Below, piece after piece: positions 36,211 through 47,123 of a DNA stretch of 64,000 bases. Each line of letters opens with the position of its first letter. Position 1 is the stretch's first letter. The notes under the pieces were generated by a model. The model saw nothing but the letters and a program-made list of their open reading frames with translations. It was not told the DNA's origin and searched no databases. The stretch lies in the NCBI RefSeq assembly GCF_021183625.1, contig NZ_CP089214.1:5766001-5830000 (forward strand). Reading direction: 5' to 3'. Position numbers and translations under genes: made by a program. Source of the stretch: Nocardia asteroides. Lineage in GTDB: Bacteria > Actinomycetota > Actinomycetes > Mycobacteriales > Mycobacteriaceae.

Positions 36211-37065
36211 ATGGAGGTACTGCTGCACCAGATCGACGCGTTCGCGGAGGCGCCGTTCACCGGGAATCCGGCCGCGGTGATGCCGTTGACCGCGTGGTTG
36301 CCCGACGGGCTGCTGCAGCGGCTGGCCGAGGAGAACAACCTCTCCGAGACCGCCTTCCTCACCCCCGCGCTGCCCGCCGCCGCCGGGGCGCCGCCCGCCG
36401 GCCTGCCCGCCTTCCACCTGCGCTGGTTCACCCCGGCTGCCGAGGTGGCGCTCTGCGGGCACGCGACCCTCGCCGCCGCCGCGCAGGTGCTCGAGGACCT
36501 GCACCCCGGCCTCGACGCGGTGTCGTTCTGGACCAGGAGCGGCTGGCTGCGGGTGGAGCGCACCGACGACGACGAGTACGTGCTCGACCTGCCCGCGCAG
36601 GGGTCGGTGCCGGTGCCGGTGGACCCGGCGCTGGCGGCGGCGCTGCGGGCCGAGCCGGTGGCGGCGTTCTCCGGGGCGGACGAGGTGCTCGTCTTCGGCA
36701 GCGAGGCCGAGATCCGTTCGTTGCGGCCGAATTTCGGGGCTTTCCCGGCGGTGCCGCGCGGGGTGGTGGCGACGGCGCCCGGTGCCGCGGTGGAGTTCGT
36801 GTCGCGGATGTTCGCGCCGGGGATCGGGGTGCCGGAGGATCCGGTCACCGGCTCGGCGCATGCCCAGCTCGCGCCGATCTGGGCGGAGCGGTTGGGGCGC
36901 ACGGTGTTCCGGGCCAGGCAGTTGTCGCGGCGCGGCGGGGCGCTGCGCGTCGAGCTGGCGGGGGAGCGGGTGCTGCTGGCCGGGCGGTGCAGGCGCTACC
37001 TGGACGGGGTGGTCCAGGTGCCGGACGGGTACGTCACGGCGGTGCAGGGGGATGGTGCGGGCTGA
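36211..37065 (+). CDS. PhzF family isomerase-like protein
   Basis: The 284-residue protein is of the phenazine biosynthesis PhzF/YddE fold. The catalytic Glu lies in ENNLSETAF, and FTGNPAAV, CGHATLAAA and PEDPVTGSAHAQL are present, all typical. There are no phenazine genes nearby, so a general isomerase or epimerase role is more likely and the substrate is unknown. The start is ATG 36211; TACCTT ends 8 nt upstream, suggesting a leaderless start. It is followed by a 165-nt gap with no gene. Confidence 0.9.
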   Translation: MEVLLHQIDAFAEAPFTGNPAAVMPLTAWLPDGLLQRLAEENNLSETAFLTPALPAAAGAPPAGLPAFHLRWFTPAAEVALCGHATLAAAAQVLEDLHPGLDAVSFWTRSGWLRVERTDDDEYVLDLPAQGSVPVPVDPALAAALRAEPVAAFSGADEVLVFGSEAEIRSLRPNFGAFPAVPRGVVATAPGAAVEFVSRMFAPGIGVPEDPVTGSAHAQLAPIWAERLGRTVFRARQLSRRGGALRVELAGERVLLAGRCRRYLDGVVQVPDGYVTAVQGDGAG

Positions 37066-37230
37066 GCGGCCCCCGCGCCGCGCGGGAAGCCGACCGCGGT
37101 GCGGCCGCGGTGCGACGGGGGTGCGGCGGCGGGGCGACCGGGGTGCGGCCGCCGGGCTTCCGGCGGCGCGCGGCGGCCGGTGTACTCGGGCAGCGTCCGC
37201 GACCGCCAGCCGGGGCCAATCGGCCGGGGT

Positions 37231-37944
37231 TCAGCGCGGGGGAATCCGGCCGTCGTCCGGCTCCGGGCCGACCGTTCCGGTGGTGCCGGGCAGCAGCGGG
37301 GTGACCGCGAAGCGGTCGGCGACGGTGTCGGCGGGGAGCGCCTCGACGGCGCGGACATCGCTGTGCGCGGCCAGTTCCCGCAGCGCGGCCGGGGCGGCGC
37401 GCACCACGAGCCCGGCGGTGCAGGCGCAGCCGGCGCGCAGCCGGGCCACGGCCACCTCGTGAACCTGCGCGGCGCGCTGATCCAGCGGCTGGCGGTCGAG
37501 CCGGTCGCGCAGGATATCGGCGGCGGCCGCGGCGGCGCCGGTGATCGCGCTCGCGGAGTCCGGGACCGGGATCGCGACGATCGGGGTCTGCACCCGGTCG
37601 AGCGGGACGTGCTCGAGCACCCTGGCCACCCTGACCTCGCCCGCGAGCGCCGGAACCCGATCCACCGGAAGGTATTCGGTGAACGAGACCAGCGCCCAGC
37701 GCGGCGCGTCGTCGCTCCGCTCCAGGGTGGCGCGCGCCCTGGTCAGGTACTCCGAGACCGGCTCGCCCTGCTCCGGCCCCACCCGGTCGGTGGAGATGCC
37801 GGTCGAGCGCGGCGGGGTCTGCGCCCCGATCCCGACCCCGGCCAGCACCAGCAGCCCGATCGCGCCGGCGATCAGCCCCCTGCGCCAGCGCGGATCCAGG
37901 GGTTCCGAGTCCGGAACCCCCGCGCCCCCGCCGGGCTCAGGCAT
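37231..37944 (-). CDS. Conserved single-pass membrane protein
   Basis: The 237-residue protein has a Pro/Gly-rich cytoplasmic start, one membrane helix (about 24-41) and an extracytoplasmic domain of about 190 residues. That domain contains YLTRARATLERSDDAPRWALVSF and a single Cys pair (GCAC). The family is not one I can name. Its start overlaps the rluD stop by 8 bp, so it is the last gene of an lspA-rluD unit and is probably co-translated. A role connected with lipoprotein processing would be guesswork. Confidence 0.75.
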   Translation of the reverse strand: MPEPGGGAGVPDSEPLDPRWRRGLIAGAIGLLVLAGVGIGAQTPPRSTGISTDRVGPEQGEPVSEYLTRARATLERSDDAPRWALVSFTEYLPVDRVPALAGEVRVARVLEHVPLDRVQTPIVAIPVPDSASAITGAAAAAADILRDRLDRQPLDQRAAQVHEVAVARLRAGCACTAGLVVRAAPAALRELAAHSDVRAVEALPADTVADRFAVTPLLPGTTGTVGPEPDDGRIPPR

Positions 37945-38845
37945 CCCGGAGGACGTCGAGCGCGTTCCGCAGATCGTCCGGGTACTCGCTGGTGATCTCC
38001 AGCCAGCGCCCGTCCGCCGGGTGGTGGAACCCCAGCGCCCGCGCGTGCAACCACTGCCGCTGCAGCCCGAGCCGCTCGGCGAGCCGCGGATCGGCGCCGT
38101 AGGTCAGGTCGCCGCAGCAGGGGTGCCTGATGGCCGAGAAGTGCACCCGGATCTGGTGCGTGCGCCCGGTCTCCAGGTGGATGTCGAGCAGGCTGGCCGC
38201 CTGGAACGCCTCCACCGTGTCGTAGTGCGTCACGCTCGGCCGCCCGTCCGCGGTGACCGCGAACTTCCAGTCGTTGCCCCTGGCCCGGCCGATCGGCGCG
38301 TCGATGGTGCCGCTGGACGGGTCCGGGTGCCCCTGCACCAGCGCGTGGTACCGCTTGTCCACCGTGCGCTGCTTGAACGCCCGCTTGAGCACCGTGTACG
38401 CGTGCTCGGACTGCGCGACCACCATCACCCCGGAGGTGCCGACGTCGAGCCGGTGCACGATGCCCTGCCGTTCGTGCGCGCCGGAGGTGGAGATCCGGTA
38501 GCCTGCCGCGGCCAGCCCGCCGACCACGGTCGGGCCGCTCCAGCCGACCCCGGTGTGCGCGGCGACGCCGACCGGCTTGTCCACCGCGACGATGTCGTCG
38601 TCGGCGTAGAGGATCCGCATCCCGTCCACCGGCTCGGCCTCGACGGTCAGCTCGCGGCGCGGCTCGGGGAACTCGACCTCCAGCCAGGCGCCCGCGATGA
38701 GCCGATCGGACTTGCCCGCCGCGATGCCGTCCAGCTGCACCGAGCCGTCGGCGGTGAGCGCCGCAACGGCGGTGCGGGACAGCCCGAGCAGCCGGGAGAG
38801 CCCGGCGTCCACCCGCATGCCGTCCAGCCCGTCCGGAACCGGCAT
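37937..38845 (-). CDS. rluD: Pseudouridine synthase RluD
   Basis: This enzyme forms pseudouridines in 23S rRNA. The protein has an S4 RNA-binding domain (about 10-75) and a RluA-type catalytic domain with Asp in VHRLDVGTSGVMV, then LETGRTHQIRVH. The start is ATG 38845 because GGGAG lies 9-10 nt upstream; GTG 38863 would add six residues. It lies downstream of lspA as in M. tuberculosis (Rv1539-Rv1540) and overlaps the membrane protein gene behind it. Confidence 0.94.
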   Translation of the reverse strand: MPVPDGLDGMRVDAGLSRLLGLSRTAVAALTADGSVQLDGIAAGKSDRLIAGAWLEVEFPEPRRELTVEAEPVDGMRILYADDDIVAVDKPVGVAAHTGVGWSGPTVVGGLAAAGYRISTSGAHERQGIVHRLDVGTSGVMVVAQSEHAYTVLKRAFKQRTVDKRYHALVQGHPDPSSGTIDAPIGRARGNDWKFAVTADGRPSVTHYDTVEAFQAASLLDIHLETGRTHQIRVHFSAIRHPCCGDLTYGADPRLAERLGLQRQWLHARALGFHHPADGRWLEITSEYPDDLRNALDVLRDA

Positions 38846-38933
38846 GGACCTGGTCTCCCTCACGCTGCATCCTCTCGCATGATCGAGGGCCCTCCGTGGC
38901 CACGCTGCGCTACCGCCTCCGGGCCTGACTCGC

Positions 38934-39545
38934 TCATGCGGCAGATCCCTTCCCCGCGGCAGCCTTGCCGGTGCTCCTGGTGCCGTCCGGCTCGAAGCCG
39001 AAGACGGTCAGCGCGACCAGCAGGATCGCGCCGCACACGATGGCCGAGTCGGCGACGTTGAACACCGGCCACCAGCCCACCGCCATGAAGTCGACGACGT
39101 GCCCCTGCAGCGGGCCGGGCGCGCGGAAGAGCCGGTCGGTGAGGTTGCCGAGCGCGCCGCCGAGCACCATGCCGAGCCCGACCGCCCACCACGGCGAGCG
39201 CAGCGTGCTGCCGATCCGGATCACCGCGACCACGACGCCCGCCGCCACCAGCGTGAGCAGCCAGGTCATCCCGGTGGCCATGGAGAAGGCGGCGCCGGGG
39301 TTGCGCACCAGGGAGAACCGGACGACGTCACCGATCAGGTACACCGGGTCGCCCGGCGTCAGCTTCGCCACGGCGATGCCCTTGGTGAGCAGGTCGAGGC
39401 CGTAGAGCGCGGCGGCCAGGATCAGCAGCAGCGGCAGCCGCTTCGGCCCGAGCCCGGAGGCTGCGGGTTCGGCGCTGGCGGGGCTGTCGCCGGCGGTGGC
39501 GGGCTCGTTGTCGGCGGGGCGGTCGTCGGTCACGACCACCATCAT
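38934..39545 (-). CDS. lspA: Lipoprotein signal peptidase LspA
   Basis: LspA removes lipoprotein signal peptides at the membrane. The 203-residue protein has four membrane helices with the catalytic Asp residues in GNLTDRLF and FNVADSAI. A polar N-terminal extension (about 1-32, Asp/Ala/Pro-rich) and a short Gly/Lys-rich tail frame the core. The start is ATG 39545; ATG 39542 and GTG 39533 are close alternatives. Two lipoprotein genes lie divergently next to it, which is suggestive but not evidence of joint function. Confidence 0.94.
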   Translation of the reverse strand: MMVVVTDDRPADNEPATAGDSPASAEPAASGLGPKRLPLLLILAAALYGLDLLTKGIAVAKLTPGDPVYLIGDVVRFSLVRNPGAAFSMATGMTWLLTLVAAGVVVAVIRIGSTLRSPWWAVGLGMVLGGALGNLTDRLFRAPGPLQGHVVDFMAVGWWPVFNVADSAIVCGAILLVALTVFGFEPDGTRSTGKAAAGKGSAA

Positions 39546-39612
39546 CGCTCGAGCGGGCCCGGCGATTCGCCCCGGATGTCCCAGGCTGCGCTCAGGAACC
39601 GGTCGTACGCTG

Positions 39613-40566
39613 ATGCACGTGACGGTGTTGTCTTCTCCCCTGGCGCCCCGGGCGACCCGCTCGGGGGTGTTTCTGATGGTGCTCGCGGTCGGGCTCTCCG
39701 CGCTCGGCATCGGGTGCGGCGACGGCGGGGAAACCGGCAGCGACCTGGAAGCCACCGAGCCGCTCGGCTACGGCAAGGAGGTGACGGTGCCGATCTCGGC
39801 GGCCGTCACCACGCTGGTCTACCCGGGCGAGGAGCCGCGCGCCCCGCTGCGCCCGCACTACGCCGTCGGCACCGTGCAGCAGGTGACGCTGCGGACCGAC
39901 CACAACATCGAGCAGATCATCAACGACCAGCAGCCGCGCGACTTCTCCAACCCGGAGATCACCATCCCGATGACCGCCGAGGCGGGCTCGGACGGCATCG
40001 ACCTGGTGCTCGGCAACGTCACCACCGACGACCCGGTGCTGGCCAAGGCGCTCACCGACGCGGGCGGATCGCACGCCGGCTTCGAGATGAGCGAGCTCGG
40101 CGCGATCACCGCGCTCCGCCTCGCCCCGTCCCCCGACACCTCGAACACCGCGCGCGCCGCGCTGGAACAGGCTTTCTACCAGGCGGTGTACCGCTCGGTG
40201 GCCTTCCCGGACGAGCCGGTCGGCGTCGGCGCCATGTGGACCGTGCGGCAGGAGGTGACCGGCGGCGTCCTGCTCGACCAGGTCACCACCGCGACGCTCA
40301 CCGAGCGCGACGGCGACCGGCTCACCCTGCAGCTCGACGTCTCGCAGACGCCCAAGTCGGCGGTCTGGTCGCTGCCGAACGACGCGGGGACGCTGCAGAT
40401 CGAGGACTACCGGATGACCGGATCCGGCACGATCACCGTCGACCTCGGGCTGCCGCTGCCGGTGGCCGGCTCGATCACCGTCGGCGGGCACCAGGCGTAC
40501 CGGGACGCGCGCAGCGACAGCATGCTCCAGCAGACGATCAATACCCAGGTCTCGTGGGGCGAGTGA
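39613..40566 (+). CDS. DUF6263-like lipoprotein
   Basis: The 317-residue secreted lipoprotein has a signal peptide (hydrophobic SGVFLMVLAVGLSALGIG) with its lipobox Cys in GIGCGDGG. The mature part is beta-rich with WSLPNDAG and ITVDLGLPLPVAG, a pattern of the DUF6263 family; the function is unknown. ATG 39613 is annotated, but TACGCT (39606-39611) is a -10 box that would place the transcription start at GTG 39619, giving a leaderless start two codons later. It is followed 11 nt later by another lipoprotein gene. Confidence 0.8.
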   Translation: MHVTVLSSPLAPRATRSGVFLMVLAVGLSALGIGCGDGGETGSDLEATEPLGYGKEVTVPISAAVTTLVYPGEEPRAPLRPHYAVGTVQQVTLRTDHNIEQIINDQQPRDFSNPEITIPMTAEAGSDGIDLVLGNVTTDDPVLAKALTDAGGSHAGFEMSELGAITALRLAPSPDTSNTARAALEQAFYQAVYRSVAFPDEPVGVGAMWTVRQEVTGGVLLDQVTTATLTERDGDRLTLQLDVSQTPKSAVWSLPNDAGTLQIEDYRMTGSGTITVDLGLPLPVAGSITVGGHQAYRDARSDSMLQQTINTQVSWGE

Positions 40567-40577
40567 GGCAGGCGGGT

Positions 40578-41330
40578 ATGCCCGCGTTCGTCCGGCGGGC
40601 GGGTCGTGCGGTGCGCGGGCCGGCCGGTGTCGTGCTCGTAGCGCTGGTCGTGGCCGGGTGCGGGGACGACGAACCGGCGGCTCCCGCACCGTCCGCCGGG
40701 CTGCCGTCGTTCGGCGCCCCCGTCACCGCGGCGCCGGTCACCGGCCCCGGCCCCGCCGGGTCGGCGGAGCTGCTGAACCGGCTGCTCTCCAGCACCGACC
40801 TGCCCGGCAGCTTCACCCCGCTCCCGGCGCGCGACTCCGGAACCGGCGCGAGCACCGACGCCACCGACCCCGCCGCCTGCGTCGCCGTGCTCACCCCCGT
40901 CGCCGCGCAGGCGCCTGGCGCCCGCGCGGACGCCGCGGTGCAGTACGCGGGCCCGGACTTCTCCAGCATCGATATCGACGCCGCCGCCTACCCGGCCGAC
41001 GGGGTCGGCCCCGCGCTGGCAACGGTGCAGCGCACCCTGCGCGAATGCGTCGGCTTCACCGACGCCACCCCGCCGGAGAACGCGGACGACCCGTCGATCA
41101 CCTACGAGGTGGCCCCGTTCGACCAGCCCGCCGCAGGCGACAGCAGCACCGCCTACCAGGTGCTGGTCCGCGCCGACGAGCTGACGCTGCACTCCGCCGT
41201 CGCCCTGGTGCAGGTCGGCGACACCCTGACCCAGATCGCGGTCACCGCCCCCGAATCGGTCCAGCCGGAGGTGCTGAGCGCGCTCACCGCCCAGCAGGTC
41301 CGCAGGTTGCGCGGCATCGAGGGCCCGTAG
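40578..41330 (+). CDS. Hypothetical lipoprotein
   Basis: The 250-residue lipoprotein has a basic start, a hydrophobic stretch GVVLVALVVAGC with the lipobox Cys, and a Pro/Ala-rich linker. The mature domain (about 55-250) has a sensor-like alpha/beta pattern (LLNRLLSSTDLPGSFTPLP, then repeated Val/Ala strands). I do not recognise the family. It resembles in layout the LpqN or PknH-extracellular types of mycobacteria, without clear motif matches. It follows the DUF6263-like gene by 11 nt and is probably co-transcribed. Confidence 0.78.
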   Translation: MPAFVRRAGRAVRGPAGVVLVALVVAGCGDDEPAAPAPSAGLPSFGAPVTAAPVTGPGPAGSAELLNRLLSSTDLPGSFTPLPARDSGTGASTDATDPAACVAVLTPVAAQAPGARADAAVQYAGPDFSSIDIDAAAYPADGVGPALATVQRTLRECVGFTDATPPENADDPSITYEVAPFDQPAAGDSSTAYQVLVRADELTLHSAVALVQVGDTLTQIAVTAPESVQPEVLSALTAQQVRRLRGIEGP

Positions 41331-41460
41331 CGCCGGCCCGCGGCGTCCGCGCGGCCGGCTCGCACCCGGCCGCGGGCACGGTGCCGCGAGCGCGGCGGGT
41401 TCGCCGGTCCGGTGCCGCGCCACCCGCGGGGTCGTTCCGGGCCGGGCACCTCGCCGCGGC

Positions 41461-41895
41461 TCAGCCGGCGACGATGGAATCGCCCTCGACCCGCACCGCC
41501 TTCGCGGCCAGGGGCTTCTTCGCCGGTCCCGCCACCGCCGTGCCGTCCAGCGCGAACTTGCTGCCGTGGCAGACGCAGTCGATGGCGCCGTCCTGGATCT
41601 TGGTCACCTTGCAGCCCGCGTGCGTGCAGGTCGTCGAGAGCCCGACGTAGTTGCCCGGCGTGGGCTGGGTGATCACGGTGTCACCGACGATCACCCCGCC
41701 GCCGACCGGCACCTCCGCGGTCTTGGCCAGCGCCGGGGTGGGCGCGCCGGGCGCGGCGGTGCCCGGCGCGGGGGAGGCGGGCGCGGCGGTGGGCTCGTCA
41801 CCGTAGGTACTGCACCCGGCGACCGCGACGGCCGCCGCCGCGACCCCGGCGCCGAGCACGACGCCGCGCCTGCTCACGGTGGGAGATGTGGTCAT
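41461..41895 (-). CDS. Tat-exported Rieske [2Fe-2S] lipoprotein
   Basis: The 144-residue protein has a twin-arginine signal (SRRGVVLGAG), a lipobox Cys28 (AVAGC), a Pro/Ala linker and a Rieske domain. Its cluster ligands are Cys90 and His92 (CTHAGC) and Cys107 and His110 (CVCHGS), with Cys95-Cys109 as the expected disulfide. It is therefore a membrane-anchored redox protein outside the cytoplasm; partners are unknown. The start is ATG 41895. It is last in a three-gene minus-strand unit behind a DUF6529 membrane protein. Confidence 0.92.
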   Translation of the reverse strand: MTTSPTVSRRGVVLGAGVAAAAVAVAGCSTYGDEPTAAPASPAPGTAAPGAPTPALAKTAEVPVGGGVIVGDTVITQPTPGNYVGLSTTCTHAGCKVTKIQDGAIDCVCHGSKFALDGTAVAGPAKKPLAAKAVRVEGDSIVAG

Positions 41896-41912
41896 GGGAA
41901 GCTCCATTCGGA

Positions 41913-42467
41913 TCAGAGGACGAGGCCGTTGTTCTGGAAGAACCACAGCGCGGAGGTGAGCCAGACGCCGACCAGCCCGGCGAAGAGCAGGCCACCCGCG
42001 ACCGGGATCACCCACCCGGGCAGCCCCTTACGGGTGAGCAGCAGCATCTTGGCGACGAAGGCGCCGTAGAAGAAGCAGCCGAACAGCGAGTGCGCCAGCA
42101 CCCGCGGCTCGGCGTGCTGGAAACCGAGCGCGTACAGGCAGTGCACCGCCACCGGGGTGGCGGCGAGCACCGCGAGCCGCCCGGACCAGGCGTGCGCCGC
42201 GCCGAACCAGCCCGGCGCGGTGAACCCGGGGATCCGGCCGTACATCGCGGCGGCCGAGCCGAGCTGGAAGACCGCGAGCACCGTCGCCAGCGTCGCCAGC
42301 CAGGACTTCACCGAGGTCGGGCTGGAGAACCCGGCGACGTTCACCGAGAAGAACCGGGGGTCGTGCAGGGTGCCGTACGCCCCGAGCACGACCGCGACGG
42401 CGGCGCCGATCAGCACGGCGCCCATGATGACCACGCTCGGGGAGCCGGTGCGCTGCTCAGCCCGCAT
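41913..42467 (-). CDS. DUF6529 family membrane protein
   Basis: The 184-residue integral membrane protein has five or six helices. His residues lie in FGAAHAWSGRLA, PVAVHCLYALGFQHAEPRVLAHSLFG, placed as in small haem-binding membrane proteins. That makes it a plausible electron-transfer partner for the adjacent Rieske protein. The start is ATG 42467, with GAAGGTGG upstream; GTG 42476 is possible. It overlaps the upstream gene's end by 11 bp. The DUF6529 assignment is by overall resemblance and the redox role is inference. Confidence 0.8.
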   Translation of the reverse strand: MRAEQRTGSPSVVIMGAVLIGAAVAVVLGAYGTLHDPRFFSVNVAGFSSPTSVKSWLATLATVLAVFQLGSAAAMYGRIPGFTAPGWFGAAHAWSGRLAVLAATPVAVHCLYALGFQHAEPRVLAHSLFGCFFYGAFVAKMLLLTRKGLPGWVIPVAGGLLFAGLVGVWLTSALWFFQNNGLVL

Positions 42468-43119
42468 TGTCGCCACCTTCGATCCGGGTCGCGGTGGCGG
42501 GCAGTGGCCCCGCGGGGGCGGTCGCGCCGTCGGCGCCGCGGCGGACGCCGGTCACGCCGCCGGAACCGTCGACGATCCAGCTCTGCCTGACCCCGCTGTC
42601 GGTGCTGGCGTAGAGCCCCGCCTTTCCGGTGACGACCGGTGCGGTGAACTCCCAGCTCTTGTCGCCGATCCAGAGCGTGCCGCGCACCGCGCCGCCGCCC
42701 GCCCTGCCCTCCAGCCGGGCGCCGTCCTTGCCTTCCAGCCTGGCGACGTCGTCGGCCACCCGGCCCTGCAGCCAGGTCTCGACGGCCGCGCCGTCGCAGG
42801 CGTACGCGGTGACCGCGCCGTCCTCGACGGTGATCGCGAGGGTGAGCGGCGGGCCTGCGGCCCTGGTGATCGTGCCGACGTAGTCGGCCTTCGCCGGGAA
42901 GGGCGCCGCGGCAGGCGTCGGCGCGGTCGCCGCCGCCGGGCTCGGCGCGGCGGTGGGCGGCGCTGTGGTGGGCGGCGTGGCGGTGGGCGGAACCACCGAC
43001 GCCGCGGGCGCCGGTGCCGCGGCGGGCGCCGGCTCCTCCTTGGACATATTGACGCCGAGCAGGGCCAGGCCCAGCACGGCGGCCGCTGCGAGAGTCAGCA
43101 GCGGGCCACGACGTGTCAT
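42457..43119 (-). CDS. Pro/Ala/Thr-rich secreted or anchored protein
   Basis: The 220-residue protein has an N-terminal membrane or signal segment (about 6-23), then a long Pro/Ala/Thr linker (about 27-75) and a beta-rich domain (YVGTITRAAGPPLTLAITVEDG, GTLWIGDKSWEFTAP). No catalytic motif is visible. It is first in the unit with DUF6529 and Rieske genes and translationally coupled to the former. A role in an extracytoplasmic redox complex is suggested only by neighbourhood. Confidence 0.75.
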   Translation of the reverse strand: MTRRGPLLTLAAAAVLGLALLGVNMSKEEPAPAAAPAPAASVVPPTATPPTTAPPTAAPSPAAATAPTPAAAPFPAKADYVGTITRAAGPPLTLAITVEDGAVTAYACDGAAVETWLQGRVADDVARLEGKDGARLEGRAGGGAVRGTLWIGDKSWEFTAPVVTGKAGLYASTDSGVRQSWIVDGSGGVTGVRRGADGATAPAGPLPATATRIEGGDNAG

Positions 43120-43275
43120 CGTTCGCTCCGATCAGGGTTCACGAGCGCGGAGTGAGCCGGTGCCTAGGGGCTGGGCACCGGTACCGCGTTTCGCCCCGAC
43201 CACGGCGCGACCGCCCCGGACGGTTCACCGCGAACCGGAATTCGCTCCGAGACCGGCGTGTCGTCGGCGTGTCCC

Positions 43276-43318
43276 CGAAAAGCAGCGGCCCGGCCACCTC
43301 TCATCGGTAGCCGGGCCG
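43276..43318 (-). terminator. Intrinsic terminator after acs
   Basis: CGGCCCGGC (43286-43294) and GCCGGGCCG (43310-43318) form a 9-bp stem 12 nt past the acs stop. On the minus strand the stem is followed by CTGCTTTTC, giving a T-run. Confidence 0.7.
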
Positions 43319-43330
43319 TGCGCGAATCGG

Positions 43331-45277
<1,947 letters not shown>

Positions 45278-45439
45278 GAGGGTTTCCTTTCTAACGCCGC
45301 AAGCGGCTTCGTCGGTGGGGCGGGCGCGGGGATCGGCCGCTTCCGGCCGCTCGCCGCCGCCAAACGGCTTCGTTCGGCGCGGTGGGCAGGCCGCCTCGCC
45401 GTGCTGGAACGGGGCCGCGGGCCGGTGCTCGGGCGCGCC

Positions 45440-45478
45440 GAAACACGCGCCGCGCGAGAATGTCTCGCGCGGCGCGTG
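45440..45478 (-). terminator. Hairpin terminator after actP/mctC
   Basis: A perfect 16-bp stem (45444-45459 and 45463-45478) with a 3-nt loop lies 8 nt beyond the symporter stop; on the minus strand it is followed by TTTCGG. Confidence 0.8.
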
Positions 45479-45485
45479 CCAGGGA

Positions 45486-47123
45486 TCAGTGCGAGATCGC
45501 CTTCTCGGCGCCGACGCCGGTGAGCGACCGCACCTCCATCTCGGTCGCCTTGGCCGGATCCTCGTCGTCCTTGCCGAGGAAGGTGCCGACGATGCCGAGC
45601 ACGAAGGCGAGCGGAATCGAGACGATGCCGGGGTTCGACAGCGGGAACCAGTCGAAGTCGGCGTCCGGCAGCATGGCCGTCGCGCTGCCGGAGACGGCGG
45701 GGGAGAAGACGATCAGCACGATCGTCGAGATCAGCCCGCCGTACATGCTGGCCAGCGCGCCGGTGGTGTTGAAGCGCCGCCAGAACAGCGAGTACAGGAT
45801 GGTCGGCAGGTTCGCCGCCGCCGCGACCGCGAAGGCCAGCGCCACCAGGAAGGCGATGTTCTGCCCGTTGGCCAGGATGCCGAGCCCGATCGCGAGCACG
45901 CCGATCACCACCGCGGTGATCCGCGAGACCCGGACCTGCTTGCGCTCGTCCACCTCGCCCTTCTTGATGACGCTCGCGTAGATGTCGTGCGCGAACGAGG
46001 CCGACGCGGTGATGGTGAGCCCGGCGACCACCGCGAGGATGGTCGCGAAGGCGACCGCGGAGATGACGCCGAGCAGCACGACGCCGCCGAGTTCGAAGGC
46101 GAGCAGCGGGGCCGCCGAGTTCTGCCCGCCCGCGGCGGCCAGGATCTTGTCCGGGCCGACGATGGCCGCGGCGCCGTACCCGAGCACCAGGGTGAACAGG
46201 TAGAAGGCGCCGATCAGGGCGATGGCCCAGACCACCGAGCGCCGCGCCTCCTTGGCGGTGGGCACCGTGTAGAAGCGCATCAGCACGTGCGGCAGCCCGG
46301 CGGTGCCGAGGACCAGCGCCAGCCCGAGCGAGACGAAGTTCAGCTTGGACGTCTCGCTGCCGCCGTACTGCGCGCCCGGCGCGAGCACGTCGCGCGCGGC
46401 GACCTTCTCGTTCGCCGACCCGCTGACCGCCTGCTGCGCGCTGCCGAGGATCTCGGAGAGGTTGAAGCCGAACTTGGCGAAGACCATGACCGTCATCAGC
46501 GCGGCGCCGGTGATCAGCAGCACCGCCTTGATGATCTGCACCCACGTGGTGCCCTTCATGCCGCCGACCAGCACGTAGACGATCATCAGGAGGCCGACCA
46601 CCGCGATCACGATGGACTGCCCGGTGCGATCGGAGATGTCGAGCAGCAGCGCGACCAGCCCACCGGCGCCCGCCATCTGGGCGAGCAGGTAGAACAGCGA
46701 GACGGCGAGCGTGGTGAGCGCCGCCGCGGTGCGCACCGGCCCCTGCTTCAGCCGGAAGCTGAGCACGTCGGCCATGGTGAACTTGCCGGTGTTGCGCAGC
46801 ATCTCGGCGACGAGCAGCAGCGCGACCAGCCAGGCCACCAGGAAGCCGATGGAGTACAGGAAGCCGTCGTAGCCGTAGACCGCGATGGCGCCCGCGATGC
46901 CGAGGAACGACGCCGCGGAGAGGTAGTCGCCCGCGATGGCGATGCCGTTCTGCGGGCCGGAGAAGCCGCGGCCGCCGGTGAAGTAGTCGGCGGCGGTGGC
47001 GTTGTTGCGGCTGGCCCGGATCACCACCACCATCGTCACCGCGACGAAGACCGCGAAGATGGCGATATTCGCGACGGGGTTGCCGACGGTGTTCGAGGCG
47101 GCCAGCAGGGTAGCGGTGCTCAC
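45486..47123 (-). CDS. actP: Sodium/solute symporter for acetate-type acids (ActP/MctC-like)
   Basis: The protein is an SSS-family transporter of short monocarboxylates. The 545 residues form about 13 membrane helices, with FSGPQNGIAIAGDYLSAASFLG early, GTAGLPHVLMRFYTVP in the middle and ASASFAHDIYASVI later, typical of ActP/MctC. The start is GTG 47123 with GGAGAAAGG upstream; it overlaps the DUF485 stop by 4 bp, so the two are translated together. A second transporter of the same family lies upstream. Confidence 0.92.
   Translation of the reverse strand: MSTATLLAASNTVGNPVANIAIFAVFVAVTMVVVIRASRNNATAADYFTGGRGFSGPQNGIAIAGDYLSAASFLGIAGAIAVYGYDGFLYSIGFLVAWLVALLLVAEMLRNTGKFTMADVLSFRLKQGPVRTAAALTTLAVSLFYLLAQMAGAGGLVALLLDISDRTGQSIVIAVVGLLMIVYVLVGGMKGTTWVQIIKAVLLITGAALMTVMVFAKFGFNLSEILGSAQQAVSGSANEKVAARDVLAPGAQYGGSETSKLNFVSLGLALVLGTAGLPHVLMRFYTVPTAKEARRSVVWAIALIGAFYLFTLVLGYGAAAIVGPDKILAAAGGQNSAAPLLAFELGGVVLLGVISAVAFATILAVVAGLTITASASFAHDIYASVIKKGEVDERKQVRVSRITAVVIGVLAIGLGILANGQNIAFLVALAFAVAAAANLPTILYSLFWRRFNTTGALASMYGGLISTIVLIVFSPAVSGSATAMLPDADFDWFPLSNPGIVSIPLAFVLGIVGTFLGKDDEDPAKATEMEVRSLTGVGAEKAISH

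Noticed and set aside
36211..37065. PhzF as a sign of a phenazine cluster
   Set aside because: No other phenazine gene lies nearby, and PhzF-fold proteins without phenazine genes are common.
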